NCBI GenBank assembly: GCA_034336665.1
Contig: CM067591.1
Coordinates: 3,119,884-3,183,883 of the forward strand
From: Luscinia megarhynchos
Taxonomy: Eukaryota > Chordata > Aves > Passeriformes > Turdidae
Direction of reading: 5' to 3'
DNA length: 64,000 nucleotides
The notes under the pieces are model-generated. The model ran no database searches. It was not told the DNA's origin and worked only from the letters and a program-made list of their open reading frames with translations. This document shows, one piece after another, positions 55,601 through 62,765 of the stretch. The position numbers and the translations under genes were made by a program. The stretch's first letter is position 1. Each line of letters opens with the position of its first letter.

Positions 55601-57822
55601 CCCCCAAAACCCCCCAGACCGGCCCCTAAAAGCCCCAGAACTGACCCCTAAAACCCCCGAACCGGCCCCAAAAACCCCCAGAACTGACCCCCAAAACCCC
55701 CCGAACCGGCCCCAAAAACCCCCCAGAACTGACCCCCAAAACCCCCAGAACTGACCCCCAAAACCCCCAGAACTGACCCCAAATATCCCCCGAACCTGCC
55801 CCCAAAAGCCCCCGAACTGACCCCCAAAAACCCCCCAGAACTGACCCCCAAAACCCACCAGAACTGACCCCCAAAACCCCCCAGAACTGACCCCCAAAAC
55901 CGCCAGAACTGACCCCAAAAACCCCCCAGAACCGACCCCCAAAACCCCCCGAACTGACCCCCAAAACCCACCAGAACTGACCCCCAAAACCCCCGAACCG
56001 GCCCCAAAAACCCCCAGAACTGACCCCAAAACCCCCGAACGGACCCCAAAAACCCCCAGAACTGACCCCCAAAACCCCGAACGGACCCCAAAACCCCCAG
56101 AACTGACCCCCAAAACCCCCAGAACTGACCCCCAAAACCCCCAGAACTGACCCCCAAAACCCCCCAGAACTGACCCCAAAAACCCCCCAGACAGACCCCA
56201 AAAACCCCCAGAACTGAACCCAAAAATCCCCCGAACAGACCCCCAAAAACCCCCCAGAACTGACCCCCAAAACCCCCCAGAACTGACCCCCAAAACCGCC
56301 AGAACTGACCCCAAAACCCCCCGAACTGACCCCCAAAAACCCCTGAACGGACCCCTAAAACCCCAGAACTGACCCCAAAAACCCCCGAACGGACCCCAAA
56401 TATCCCCCAGAACTGACCCCAAAAACCCCCAGAACCGACCCCAAATATCCTCCAGAACTGACCCCAAAAACCCCCGAACGGGCCCCAAAAACCAGAACTG
56501 ACCCCCAAAAACCCCCCGAACTGACCCCCAAAAACCAGAACGACCCCAAAAATCCCCGAACTGACCCCCAAAATCCCCCGAACTGGCCCCAAAAATCCCC
56601 GAACTGACCCCAAAATCCCCGTGAACTGACCCCCGGGTCAGAACCTCTCAGAACAGATCCCCCGGGGTCAGAACCCCCCCCCCAAACAGACCCCAAAATC
56701 CCCCCAAAAACCCCCCAGACCTGACCCCAAAATCCCTCCCTGGGTTGGGACACCCCGAAAACCCCCCAGACCTGACCCCCAAAAACCCTCCCGAACTGAC
56801 CCCCCGGGTCAGAACCCCCGAACTGATCCCAAAATCCCCCCCGGGTTGGGACACACCCCAAACCCTCCAGAACTGACCCCCAAAAATCCCTTCCCAGGTT
56901 GGGACACACCCAAAAATCGGATCCCCCGCCCCAAATCCCCCCAGAACTGAGTCCCCCACCTCAGATCCCCCCCAAATCCCCCCAGAGCTGGGACCCCACC
57001 CCAAACCCCCTAAATCCCCTCCTGTGCTGATCCCCCCACCCAAATCCCCCCCCCCAGAACTGAGTCCCCACCTCAGATCCCCCCCAAAACCCTCCCCCAG
57101 GCTGGGACCCCTCCAACCCCCCTAAATCCCCTCCTGTGCTGATCCCCCTCCCCAAACCTCCCCCTAAATCCCCTCCTGTGCTGATCCCCCCAAACCCCCC
57201 TAAATCCCCTCCTGTGCTGATCCCTCTCCCCAAACCTCCCCTAAATCCCCTCCTGTGCTGATCCCCCACCCCAAACCTCCCCTAAATCCTCTCCTGTGCT
57301 GATCCCTCTTCCCAAACCCCCTAAATCCCCTCCTGTGCTGATCCCCCACCCCAAACCTCCCCTAAATCCCCTCCTGTGCTGATCCCCCACCCCAAACCTC
57401 CCCTAAATCCTCTCCTGTGCTGATCCCTCTTCCCAAACCCCCTAAATCCCTCCTGTGCTGATCCCCCCAAACCTCCCTAAATCCCCTCCTGTGCTGATCC
57501 CCTCCCCCAAATCCCCCCTAAATCCCCTCCTGTGCTGATCCCCTCCCCAAACCTCCCCTAAATCCCCTCCTGTGCTGATCCCCCTCCCCAAACCCCCCTA
57601 AATCCCCTCCTGTGCTGATCCCCTCCCCACACCCCCCACCCCTGGCTCCCCTCCATCCCTCAGCTGCCCCCGTGGTTTGGGGGCTGGGGACTCCCCAGAG
57701 CCCCAGGACCCTCCCCAGACCTTTTTGGCGTGGTAGAGGCGCACGAGGACGCCGCGGCCCCGCTCGTTGAGCAGCGTCAGCTTCTCGGCCAGTTTGTCCC
57801 CGTACACCGAGGGCAGCGACAT
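37541..57822 (-). CDS. NCKAP1L: NCKAP1L (HEM1), WAVE-complex subunit; N-terminal half in 18 exons
   Basis: HEM1 is the blood-lineage NCKAP1 subunit of the WAVE regulatory complex (with CYFIP, ABI, WAVE and BRK1), which relays Rac signals to Arp2/3 actin assembly under the plasma membrane. Eighteen minus-strand exons are listed separately. Joined, they follow the human protein from MSL to about residue 600 of roughly 1127. Landmarks are [97 protein letters not shown] and DWFRLQ. Exons 1-8 are clean with consistent splice phase; several later exons have one-base frame breaks. The second half is absent from the window. NCKAP1L is preferred over NCKAP1 because GTSF1 is its neighbour, as in human, and because of residues such as [14 protein letters not shown]. 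Every intron is minisatellite. Confidence 0.93.
37735..37886 (-). CDS. NCKAP1L: NCKAP1L exon 17, frame-disturbed
   Basis: LERMFS, QTLEDLSTL, an FPLLLSG-like block and CAPEE appear in shifting frames, following the family's FEKMF, MTLEESAML, AFPLIC and CPEE. The donor GTGGGTGA after GAGGAG is good. The acceptor end is approximate and merges into the neighbouring array. Confidence 0.72.
37887..39110. repeat. minisatellite resembling exon 17 acceptor region (CAGAAACTGCTGGGAAGGGG)
   Basis: About sixty diverged 18-22 base units (AAGGGGCAGAAACTCTTGAG, GGGGTAAGAACTGCGGGAAT). On the gene's strand each reads as a pyrimidine tract plus CAG or AAG followed by TTTCTGCCCC. That is the same order as the exon 17 start, so decoy acceptors repeat across the intron. 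Confidence 0.92.
39165..39522. repeat. minisatellite resembling exon 16 end (GGTTCAGGGGTGACACAGGG)
   Basis: About fifteen 18-24 base units. On the gene's strand they read TGCACCCCTGTGTCACCCCT, close to the end of exon 16 and its donor (TGCACCCCTTTGTCACCC). Confidence 0.92.
39523..39662 (-). CDS. NCKAP1L: NCKAP1L exon 16, frame-disturbed
   Basis: Begins [11 protein letters not shown] and continues one frame over as [20 protein letters not shown] and [13 protein letters not shown], parallel to the family's [20 protein letters not shown] and EKLLVETSDLS. Acceptor GTCCCAG. The end, LHPF then GTCACCC, is approximate. The tail resembles the minisatellite unit that follows. Confidence 0.7.
39664..40380. 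repeat. minisatellite GGGACAGGGATAGCAGGGAC
   Basis: Six-base-periodic GGGACA with ATAGCA and CATGGGACA variants fills the intron between exons 16 and 15. Confidence 0.95.
40386..40447 (-). CDS. NCKAP1L: NCKAP1L exon 15
   Basis: Two bases plus 20 codons, [20 protein letters not shown], clean and in phase, with acceptor CCAAGCAG and donor GTGGTGGC. Confidence 0.95.
40455..41300. repeat. about 40-bp minisatellite GGCTGGGGGTGGCACTGCCA
   Basis: About twenty units of GGGGACATGGGACAGGGCTG plus GGGGTGGCACTGCCACCATG in the intron between exons 15 and 14. TGGCACTGCCA is self-complementary, so each unit can form a small hairpin. Confidence 0.95.
41412..41491 (-). CDS. NCKAP1L: NCKAP1L exon 14, one frame break
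   Basis: Starts ELS, shifts frame once, then [20 protein letters not shown] and E. It ends with a single G that joins TT of exon 15 to give Val, as in the family's KQVD. Acceptor CCTGCAG, donor GTGCGGGG. Confidence 0.88.
41510..41856. other. GC-rich CTCGGGGG-repeat stretch (intron 13)
   Basis: Irregular GGGGGCTCG and GAGGGGCGC repeats of very high CpG lie between exons 14 and 13. Confidence 0.75.
41857..41990 (-). CDS. NCKAP1L: NCKAP1L exon 13, locally frame-disturbed
   Basis: [20 protein letters not shown] and PRLLRRY, then a segment whose homology (HRQYLAL, then a DAL-like block) lies out of frame, then LLLSDVIQ back in frame. Two compensating indel groups between about 41885 and 41920 fit. 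Donor GTGAGCCG. Confidence 0.9.
42005..42440. repeat. minisatellite ACCGAGAGACCCCCCAAACC
   Basis: About 22 units of 14-24 bases between exons 13 and 12. Confidence 0.92.
42575..43264. repeat. minisatellite CCTGTCCCCCTGTCCCCTC
   Basis: Short 9-10 base CTGTCCCTC / CCATCCCCC units run up to the exon 12 donor. CACCTGTCC, the complement of the exon end plus donor, also appears inside the array near 43228. Confidence 0.93.
43265..43377 (-). CDS. NCKAP1L: NCKAP1L exon 12, one frame break
   Basis: Starts [12 protein letters not shown], then continues one frame over as [20 protein letters not shown] and EDFTGQ, matching the family's ALFxFMALSFxRDEVxWLxR. A single missing base near 43335 explains the shift. 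Acceptor CCCCCCAG, donor GTGGGGGA. Confidence 0.9.
43420..44480. repeat. minisatellite CCCCAAATCCTGAATCCACC
   Basis: A kilobase of CCCCAAATCCYGAA, CTGAATCCACCC and AACCCCAAACC units (intron upstream of exon 12). Confidence 0.93.
44481..45000. repeat. CCCCCAAAATC low-complexity repeat
   Basis: Ten-base CCCCAAAATC units with AACTCTC variants. The missing LADxPGLLGPK-type segment of NCKAP1L would be expected nearby but is not seen. Confidence 0.9.
45041..45084 (-). CDS. NCKAP1L: possible NCKAP1L exon 11 fragment
   Basis: A 44-base unique block between acceptor CCCCCAG and donor GTGAGACTG. One frame gives SPRQRRSRR, resembling the family's CQRRQFLR, but the expected continuation up to GLLGPK is not found. 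It may be broken, or a coincidence. Confidence 0.3.
45088..45480. repeat. GGGGGTCTCTGGGGGTCACT repeat with a duplicated block
   Basis: Ten-base GGGTCTCTGG units. A block of about 185 bases starting AAAGGGAACGAGGGGAATGA (45167) recurs near 45319. Confidence 0.92.
45481..45760. other. mostly unique intronic sequence
   Basis: Unique DNA with a short GGGGACACGG run at 45635-45700. No coding match was found on the minus strand. Confidence 0.5.
45761..45818 (-). CDS. NCKAP1L: NCKAP1L exon 10, with an in-frame TAG
   Basis: One base plus 19 codons, reading [22 protein letters not shown], which aligns with the family's YGKRVADIKESKEH segment. The codon where Tyr is expected is TAG. Acceptor CCCTCCCAG, donor GTCTGGGG. 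The stop may be a base error (TAC or TAT expected), since the rest of the exon is well conserved and in phase. Confidence 0.75.
45825..46300. repeat. minisatellite GGGGACAGCTGGGGACACCC
   Basis: About 35 units of GGGGACAGCTG or GGGGACACCCT, with a longer block (GCACTGCCACCCCCTGGGAA) seen twice, near 45960 and 46199. Confidence 0.95.
46456..47194. repeat. about 170-bp VNTR containing exon 9 tail plus splice donor
   Basis: Three clear copies begin CTCACCCC at 46685, 46861 and 47029 (spacing 176 and 168; exon 9 itself follows at 47195), plus a degenerate copy from about 46456. On the gene's strand each holds the last roughly 49 bases of exon 9 (GGTGCACCG through the Leu-Lys codons) and the donor GGGTGAGC, followed by intron sequence. 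Confidence 0.93.
47201..47354 (-). CDS. NCKAP1L: NCKAP1L exon 9
   Basis: About 51 codons, [20 protein letters not shown] to [13 protein letters not shown]. The assembled exon start (CGCAG then TGGATTCC) is one base short of the required phase. The copies of this junction in the next-door minisatellite read CGCAG then TGGGGTTCCTG, which restores Leu-Gly-Phe-Leu. The donor is also odd: AAGGGGAGTGAGC here, against AAGGGGTGAGC in the repeat copies. Confidence 0.92.
47361..48990. repeat. 1.6 kb VNTR containing exon 9 acceptor plus first codons
   Basis: Units of 30-60 bases contain CCAGGAACCCCACTGCGGGA and CCCCAAAACGTCAGGGACCC. On the gene's strand the core reads CCCGCAG then TGGGGTTCCTGG, the same order as the exon 9 acceptor and first codons. 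Dozens of such acceptor-like junctions fill the intron. Confidence 0.95.
49090..49655. repeat. 20-bp minisatellite GGGGACACTGTCAGGGGTTT
   Basis: About 28 units, some carrying GGGACATTTTCAGCAGGGTT. It abuts the exon 8 donor (TTGGGGACACTCACGGATG), whose first bases look like a unit end. Confidence 0.95.
49664..49712 (-). CDS. NCKAP1L: NCKAP1L exon 8
   Basis: 16 codons plus one base, [16 protein letters not shown], with acceptor GTCCCCAG and donor GTGAGTGTCC. The short length and phase 1 end match the next exon. Confidence 0.93.
49750..51004. repeat. decoy-donor VNTR: copies of exon 7 end plus donor
   Basis: Eleven extra copies of GTCGCTCGTGGCCGGGCTCA followed by GCAGGTCCC begin near 49923, 50061, 50200, 50290, 50381, 50473, 50570, 50662, 50767, 50841 and 50913; the real exon end is at 51008. 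On the gene's strand each is the last 31-34 bases of exon 7 followed by GTGAGTGACAGG. CCCTGTCCC filler separates them, with spacings of about 72-139 bases. Confidence 0.96.
51005..51142 (-). CDS. NCKAP1L: NCKAP1L exon 7
   Basis: 46 codons, [20 protein letters not shown] to LLSPATSDS, with donor GTGAGTGACA. The last roughly 33 exon bases and the donor are the seed of the decoy-donor minisatellite that fills the next intron. Confidence 0.95.
51150..52110. repeat. 15-bp minisatellite GGGGACACTGCCATG
   Basis: More than sixty units of GGGGACACTGCCRTG, with GGGACAGAACCACCCT variants, in the intron between exons 7 and 6. Confidence 0.96.
52148..52238 (-). CDS. NCKAP1L: NCKAP1L exon 6
   Basis: One base plus 30 codons, [20 protein letters not shown] to EEFGPHTK, with acceptor TCCCCGCAG and donor GTGGGCCG. 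Confidence 0.95.
52370..53110. repeat. about 61-bp minisatellite, twelve copies
   Basis: Highly uniform units read GGGGACAACCCTGGGGCTGG, CTCTGGCAGCGGGGCAGCGT, TGGGGACACGCT. Homogeneity suggests recent expansion. Confidence 0.97.
53111..53395. repeat. diverged relatives of the 61-bp array
   Basis: Looser units with GGCCAGTTCCAGCAGGGGC and GGGGACACGCTGGGGACAA. Confidence 0.85.
53396..53605. repeat. about 30-bp minisatellite GGGGACACGCCCGGTGGTGG
   Basis: Six to seven units next to the exon 5 donor. Confidence 0.93.
53616..53758 (-). CDS. NCKAP1L: NCKAP1L exon 5
   Basis: 47 codons plus two bases, [20 protein letters not shown] to CAHEMSHGA. It ends AG and joins the single C of exon 6 to make Ser. 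Donor GTGCCACC. Confidence 0.95.
53765..53895. repeat. GCGGGGACAGC repeat (intron 4)
   Basis: About twelve 10-11 base units between exons 5 and 4. Confidence 0.93.
53920..53976 (-). CDS. NCKAP1L: NCKAP1L exon 4
   Basis: 19 codons, [19 protein letters not shown], phase 0, with donor GTGAGTGCC. Confidence 0.95.
54035..54330. repeat. CTGTCCCCGCTGTCCCCC repeat (intron 3)
   Basis: About thirty 9-10 base CTGTCCCCG / CTGTCCCCC units. Confidence 0.95.
54342..54434 (-). CDS. NCKAP1L: NCKAP1L exon 3
   Basis: 31 codons, [20 protein letters not shown] to LDLLEFR, phase 0, with acceptor CCCCTGCAG and donor GTGAGCGG. Confidence 0.95.
54515..54640. repeat. 27-bp repeat GGGTGAGGTGACAGAGGGGA
   Basis: Five units, each with CACGCAGGGTG. 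Confidence 0.93.
54650..55065. repeat. GGGGACACGGGGACA repeat (intron 2)
   Basis: Seven- to eight-base GGGACAC units run up to the exon 2 donor. Confidence 0.95.
55071..55181 (-). CDS. NCKAP1L: NCKAP1L exon 2
   Basis: 37 codons, [20 protein letters not shown] to [12 protein letters not shown], phase 0 on both sides, with acceptor CCCCCCAG and donor GTGAGCCC. Confidence 0.95.
55200..56640. repeat. 23-bp minisatellite CCCCCAGAACTGACCCCCAA
   Basis: About sixty units with CCGAACCGGCCCC and CCGAACGGACCCC variants, 1.4 kb in intron 1. Confidence 0.96.
56641..57000. repeat. diverged repeat with GGGTTGGGACACACCC
   Basis: Larger irregular units around CCCAGACCTGACCCC and TCCCTGGGTTGGGACAC. Confidence 0.85.
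57001..57640. repeat. about 40-bp minisatellite CCCCTCCTGTGCTGATCCCC
   Basis: About fifteen units, each with CCCAAACCTCCCCTAAAT. An 89-base higher-order pair is visible (57285-57460). Confidence 0.95.
57721..57822 (-). CDS. NCKAP1L: NCKAP1L exon 1 (start codon)
   Basis: 34 codons, [14 protein letters not shown] to LYHAKK, phase 0 at the donor (AAG then GTCTGG). The start sits in an ideal Kozak context, GCCACCATG (57820-57828). The preceding bases repeat the 14-mer GTGCCACCAGCGGG twice, so the start context is itself the last unit of a short repeat. Confidence 0.95.
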
Positions 57823-57975
57823 GGTGGCACCCCGCTGGTGGCACCCCTGCTGGTGGCACTCCCCACGGGCCCCAAAAGGCCCCAAACCCCAACTTCCCCT
57901 TCCTGGGCTGGGCCTGATGGCGCCGGGGGCCACCGGGGCCACGTGACGGGGCCACCACCCGTGACACGGCGGGGA
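57823..57975 (-). promoter_or_regulatory. NCKAP1L 5' flank next to the start codon
   Basis: Short GCTGGTGGCACCCC repeats give way to a unique CpG-rich segment with GCCACGTGACGGGG (about 57938). It may be 5'UTR or promoter; the transcription start was not located. Confidence 0.4.
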
Positions 57976-59530
57976 CACGGGGGGACACGGGGGACATGGA
58001 GGGACACGGGGATGGGGAAACGGGGATGGGGACATGGGGGGACACAGGGGACACGGGGATGGGGAAACGGGGTGGGGACATGGGTGGGGACATGGCTGGG
58101 GACACAAGGATGGGGACACAGGGATAGGGACATCAGGAATGAGGACATGGGAATGGGGACATGGGGGTGGGGACATGGGGATGGGACATGGAGGATGGGG
58201 ACACGGGGATGGGGACATGGGGATGGGGACACGGCTGGGGACATGGGGATGGGGACATGGGGATGGGGACATGGGGATGGGGACATCAGGGATGGGGACA
58301 CAGGGATGGGGACACAGGGATAGGACAGCAGGAATGGGGACATCAGGGATGGGGACACGGGGATGGAGACACAGGGGGGACACGGGGATGGGGACACGGG
58401 GATGGGGACATGGGGATGAGACATGGAGGATGGGGACACGGCTGGGGACATGGGGATGGGGACATGGGGATGGGGACACGGCTGGGGACATGGGGATGGG
58501 GACATCAGGGATGGGGACACAGGGATAGGACAGCAGGGATGGGGACATCAGGGATGGAGACACAGGGGGGGACACGGGGGGACACGGGATGGAGACATGG
58601 CTGGGGACATGGGGGATGAGACATGGGGATGGGGACATCAGGGATGGGGACACCAGGGATGGGACAGCAAGAATGGGGACACCAGGAATGGAGACATCAG
58701 GGATAGGGACACGGAAATGGGGACACAGGGATGGGGACACCAGGGATGGGGACACGGGGATGGGACACGGGGATGGGGACATCAGGGATGGGGACATCAG
58801 GGATGGGGACATGGCTGGGGACATGGGGATGGGTACATCAGGGATGGGGACACAGGGATGGGGACACAGGGATGGGGACACGGGGATGGGGACACAGGGA
58901 TGGGGACATCAGGGATGGGGACACCAGGAATGGGGACATCAGGGATGGGGACATCAGGGATGGGGACACCAAGGATGGGGACACCAGGGATGGGGACACA
59001 GGGATGGGACAACAAGAATGGGGACACCAGGAATGGAGACATCAGGGATAGGGACACGGAAATGGGGACACGGGGATGGGGACACCAGGGATGGGGACAC
59101 GGGGGATGGGACACGGGGATGGGGACATCAGGGATGGGGACATCAGGGATAGGGACATGGCTGGGGACATGGGGATGGGTACATCAGGGATGGGGACACA
59201 GGGATGGGGACACAGGGATGGGGACACGGGATGGGTACACCAGGGATGGGGACATCAGGGATGGGGACACCAGGGATAGGACAGCAAGAATGGGTACATC
59301 AGGAATTGGGGGATACCAGGGATGGGGACACAGGGGATGGGACACGGGGATGGGGACAGCAAGAATGGGGACATGGGGACGGGGACACAGGGACGGGGAC
59401 ACAGGGATGGGGACACGGGGATGGGACAGCAAGAATGGAGACATGGGGATGGGGACACGGGGATGGGGACACGGGGATGGGGACATCAGGGATGGGGACA
59501 GCAGGGATGGGGACACGGGGATGGCCGATG
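57976..59530. repeat. 1.5 kb minisatellite GATGGGGACATCAGG
   Basis: About a hundred 12-15 base units (GGGGATGGGGACAC, CAGGGATGGGGACAT) with blocks of 200-300 bases duplicated, for example 58660-58830 against 59010-59180. Confidence 0.96.
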
Positions 59531-59614
59531 CCAGCACGGCCTGATGCCCTGGCTGGGTGACACTGATGGGTGACACCACGGTGACTGTCACCAGTCTGCT
59601 CCTGTACGGCCCAA

Positions 59615-59885
59615 ACTGGGCCTGTCTGACCCCAAACTGGACCTGTTTGACCCCAATCGTGGCATTTTCACCCCAATCTGGGCCTGTTTCACCCCAATCT
59701 GGGTTGTTTGACCCCAACCTGGGCCTGTTTCACCTCATTCTCAGCCTGTTTCACCCCAGTCTTTCCCTTTCCACCCCATTCTGTCCCTTCTCACCCCACT
59801 CTGGGTTGTTTCACCCCAATTTGTCCCTCCTCACCCCATTCTGTCCTTTCTCACCCCAATCTTTCCCTTTCCACCCCAGGGCCTG
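59615..59885. repeat. about 21-bp repeat CCCCAATCTGGGCCTGTTTC
   Basis: Twelve diverged units, an outlier of the larger array at 60255-61265. Confidence 0.9.
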
Positions 59886-59889
59886 TTTC

Positions 59890-60254
59890 CCTCTGGACAC
59901 TGCCAAAGTCTCGTGAATTTTTTGTTCCTTTCCCTCTTGTTGACTTTTCTCAGCTCCAGCCAGGATCCCTCCCAGGCTGGAAATCTTCCTCAGAGACAAA
60001 ACAAGGGGAAGGTGGAAGGAAAACAGAGATAAAGCCCCGGTGCTGGTGCTGAGCTCGGAGCCGTGTCAGCGCCCCGTGACGCTGTTTTGGAAAAGGTGTT
60101 GCCTTCCCTGACCAATGACTCTTTCCTGCTTTGTTTTGCACCATCTCCTTTATAAAAATGCCGTGGGGTTTTTAACAAATCGCTCCTGCCTCCTGTGAGG
60201 AAGAGGAGTCGTGTGCTGCTGTGTTCTTGCGCTGCTTCCCGGCCCCACAGCAAC
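59890..60254 (-). promoter_or_regulatory. unique island, candidate NCKAP1L promoter or 5'UTR
   Basis: Repeat-free DNA between the divergent genes. It has TTTATAAAAA (60149-60158) and a GAGGAAGAGGAG PU.1/ETS-like site (60197-60208). PU.1 sites are usual for blood-cell genes such as HEM1, but use here is inferred and the strand is unproven. Confidence 0.35.
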
Positions 60255-61265
60255 ACCTGACCCCAGTCTGGGCCTTTTTTCCTAAATCTGGGTCTGTTTT
60301 ACCCAATCTGGGCCTTTTTACCTAAATCTGGGCCTGCTTGACCCAGTTTCGGCCTTTTTACCTAAATCTGGGCCTGATTGACCCAATCTGGGCCTCTTTA
60401 CCTAAATCTGGGCCTGTCTGACCCAATCTGGGCCTGCTTGACCCAATCCGGGCCTTTTTACCTAAATCTGGGCCTGTTTGATCCAATCTGGGCCTTTGTA
60501 CCTAAATCTGGGCCTGTTTGACCCAGTTTCGGCCTTTTTACCTAAATCTGGGTCTGTTTGACCCAATCTGGGCCTGATTGACCCAATCTGGGCCTTTTTA
60601 CCTAAATCTGGGCCTGATTGACCCAATCTGGGACTTTTTACCGAAATCTGGGTCTGTTTGACCCAATCCGGGCCTTTTTACCTAAATCTGGGCCTGTTTG
60701 ATCCAATCTGGGCCTTTGTACCTAAATCTGGGCCTGTTTGACCCAGTTTCGGACTTTTTACCTGAATCTGGATCTGTTTTACCCAATCTGGGCCTTTTTA
60801 CCTAAATCTGGGCGTGCTGGACCCAATCTGGGCCTTTTAACGTAAATCTGGGCCTGTCTGACCTAATCTGGGCCAGACTGACCCAATCTGGGCCTTTTCT
60901 CCCCAATTTTGGCCTTTTTACTCCCATCTGAGTCTTTTCACCCCAATTTTTACGTTTTTACCCCAGTTTTGGCCTTTTCACCCCAATCTGTCTCTTTTCT
61001 CCCCAATCTGTCCCTTTTCTCCCCAATTTTTGGCCTTTTCTCCCCAATTTTTGGCCTTTTCTCCCCGTTCTCGGCCTGTTTCACCCCAATCTTTCCCTTT
61101 TCTCCCCAATTTTTGGCCTTTTCTCCCCGTTCTCGGACTGTTTCACCCCAATCTTTCCCTTTTCTCCCCAATTTTTGACCTTTCCTCCCCGTTCTCGGCC
61201 TGTTTCACCCCAATCTGTCTCTTTTCTCCCCAATTTTTGGCCTTTTCTCCCCGTTCTCGGCCTGG
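60255..61265. repeat. minisatellite CCCAATCTGGGCCTTTTTAC
   Basis: About fifty units of 19-21 bases, with a higher-order copy of roughly 240 bases, and CCCCAATTTTTGGCCTTTTC units at the right end. Confidence 0.95.
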
Positions 61266-61294
61266 TTTTCGCCCCGATTTTCCCGCCCCCCCCC

Positions 61295-61369
61295 GTTGCC
61301 ATAGCGACGGCACGGCGGCGCCCCCCAGCGGCCCGGAGGACCCGGAGCAGCGCCCGTTGCCGCGGTAAC
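61295..61369 (+). promoter_or_regulatory. two RFX X-box motifs in a CpG island upstream of GTSF1
   Basis: GTTGCCATAGCGAC (61295-61308) and the palindromic GTTGCCGCGGTAAC (61356-61369) fit the RFX X-box form GTTRCC-N-RGYAAC. They sit in unique CpG-rich DNA about 690 bases upstream of the GTSF1 start, a plausible promoter position. Binding is inferred. Confidence 0.55.
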
Positions 61370-61384
61370 GGCGACGCCGACGGG

Positions 61385-61990
61385 GGGCGGAACCGGCACC
61401 GAACCGGCACCGAACCGGCGCTGAACCGGGACAGAACCGGCACTGAACCGGGACAGAACCGAGACAGAACCGGCACTGAACCGGGACAGAACCGAGACCG
61501 AACCGGCACCGAACCGGGACAGAACCGGCACCGCTGGGACAGAACCGGCACTGAACCGGGCCCGAACCGGCACCGCTGGGACCGAACCGGCACTGAACCG
61601 GGACAGAACCAGCACCGCTGGGACAGAACCGGCACTAAACCGGGACCGAACCGGCGCTGCTGGGACCGACCCGGCACCGCTGGGACAGAACCGGCACCGC
61701 TGGGACCGAACCGGGACCGGACAGGGACCATTGGGACCAAACCGGGACCGAACCGGGATCGTTGGGACCGGATCGGGACAGAACCAGCACCGCTGAGACC
61801 GAACCGGGACCGAACCGGGACCGGACCGGCACCGCTGAGACCGAACAGGAACCACTGGGACCGAACCGGGACAGAATCGGGAGCGGACCGGGACCGAACC
61901 GAGAGCGCTGGTACCGAATCGGGACCAAACCGGGACAGGTGGGACCGAAGCAGGACCAAAGCGTGGGCGGTGAGACCGGGCCGGTACCGA
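61385..61990. repeat. minisatellite ACCGGGACCGAACCGGCACC
   Basis: About fifty 9-12 base units (GAACCGGCACC, GAACCGGGACA, GCTGGGACA), between the X-boxes and the GTSF1 start. Confidence 0.95.
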
Positions 61991-61994
61991 GCCG

Positions 61995-62054
61995 AGCCCG
62001 GCGGTACCGGGCGGTACCGGGTATTACCGGGCGGTACCGGGCGGTACCGGCCCC
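61995..62054. repeat. 10-bp repeat GGGCGGTACC before the GTSF1 start
   Basis: Five units end directly at the GTSF1 start codon, so they probably lie in the 5'UTR. Confidence 0.9.
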
Positions 62055-62147
62055 ATGGAGCCCGACGCGCTCGTGCAGTGCCCGTACGACCGGAGCCACC
62101 AGGTGCGCGTGTCCCGCCTGCCCTATCACCTGGTGCGGTGCCAGCAG
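62055..62147 (+). CDS. GTSF1: GTSF1 first coding exon (CHHC zinc finger 1)
   Basis: GTSF1 (Asterix family) binds PIWI proteins and tRNA-like RNA through paired CHHC zinc fingers and is needed for piRNA-guided transposon silencing in germ cells. This exon encodes 31 codons, MEPDALVQCPYDRSHQVRVS to LVRCQQ, with finger 1 ligands Cys9, His15, His25 and Cys29 in the diagnostic C-x5-H-x9-H-x3-C spacing. Donor GTACGGGG. The N-terminal leader is shorter than in human. Divergent placement beside NCKAP1L matches human and favours GTSF1 over GTSF1L. Confidence 0.93.
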
Positions 62148-62765
62148 GTACGGGGGGACACGGGGGACACGGGGGGGACACGGGGGGACACGGGGGGACA
62201 TCGAGACATGGGGGACACCGGGACATGGGGGACATCGGGACCGGGGGGACATCGGGACCGGGGGAACATCGGGACCGGGGGGACATCGGGACATGGGGGG
62301 ACACCGGGACATGGGGGGACATCGGGACATGGGGGGACACCGGGACATGGGGGGACACCGGGACATGGGGGACATCGGGACAGGGGGACACTGGGGACAG
62401 GGCGGACGGGGGACACCGGGGACATGGGGGGACACCGGGACATGGGGGAGACACCGGGACATGGGGGACACCCGGGACATGGGGGGACATCGGGACAGGG
62501 GCGGGACACCGGGACATGGGGGACACCGGGACATGGGGGGACATCGGGACACGGGGGACATCGGGGACATGGGGGGACATCGGGGACACGGGGGGACACT
62601 GGGGGGACACGGGGGACACCGGGGACACGGGGGGACATCGGGGACACTGGGGGACATCAGGGACACGGGGGACACCGGGACACGGGGGACACCGGGACAT
62701 GGGGGGACATCGGGGACATGCGGGGGGACACCGGGGGGTCACGGGGGGACACCGGGGACAGGGCG
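62148..62765. repeat. minisatellite ACATGGGGGGACACCGGG (GTSF1 intron)
   Basis: About forty units of GGGGGACAYCGGGACAT, starting within ten bases of the donor. Confidence 0.95.

Noticed and set aside
37541..57822. Considered NCKAP1 rather than NCKAP1L
   Set aside because: Exon sequences such as [14 protein letters not shown] and the adjacent GTSF1 favour NCKAP1L.
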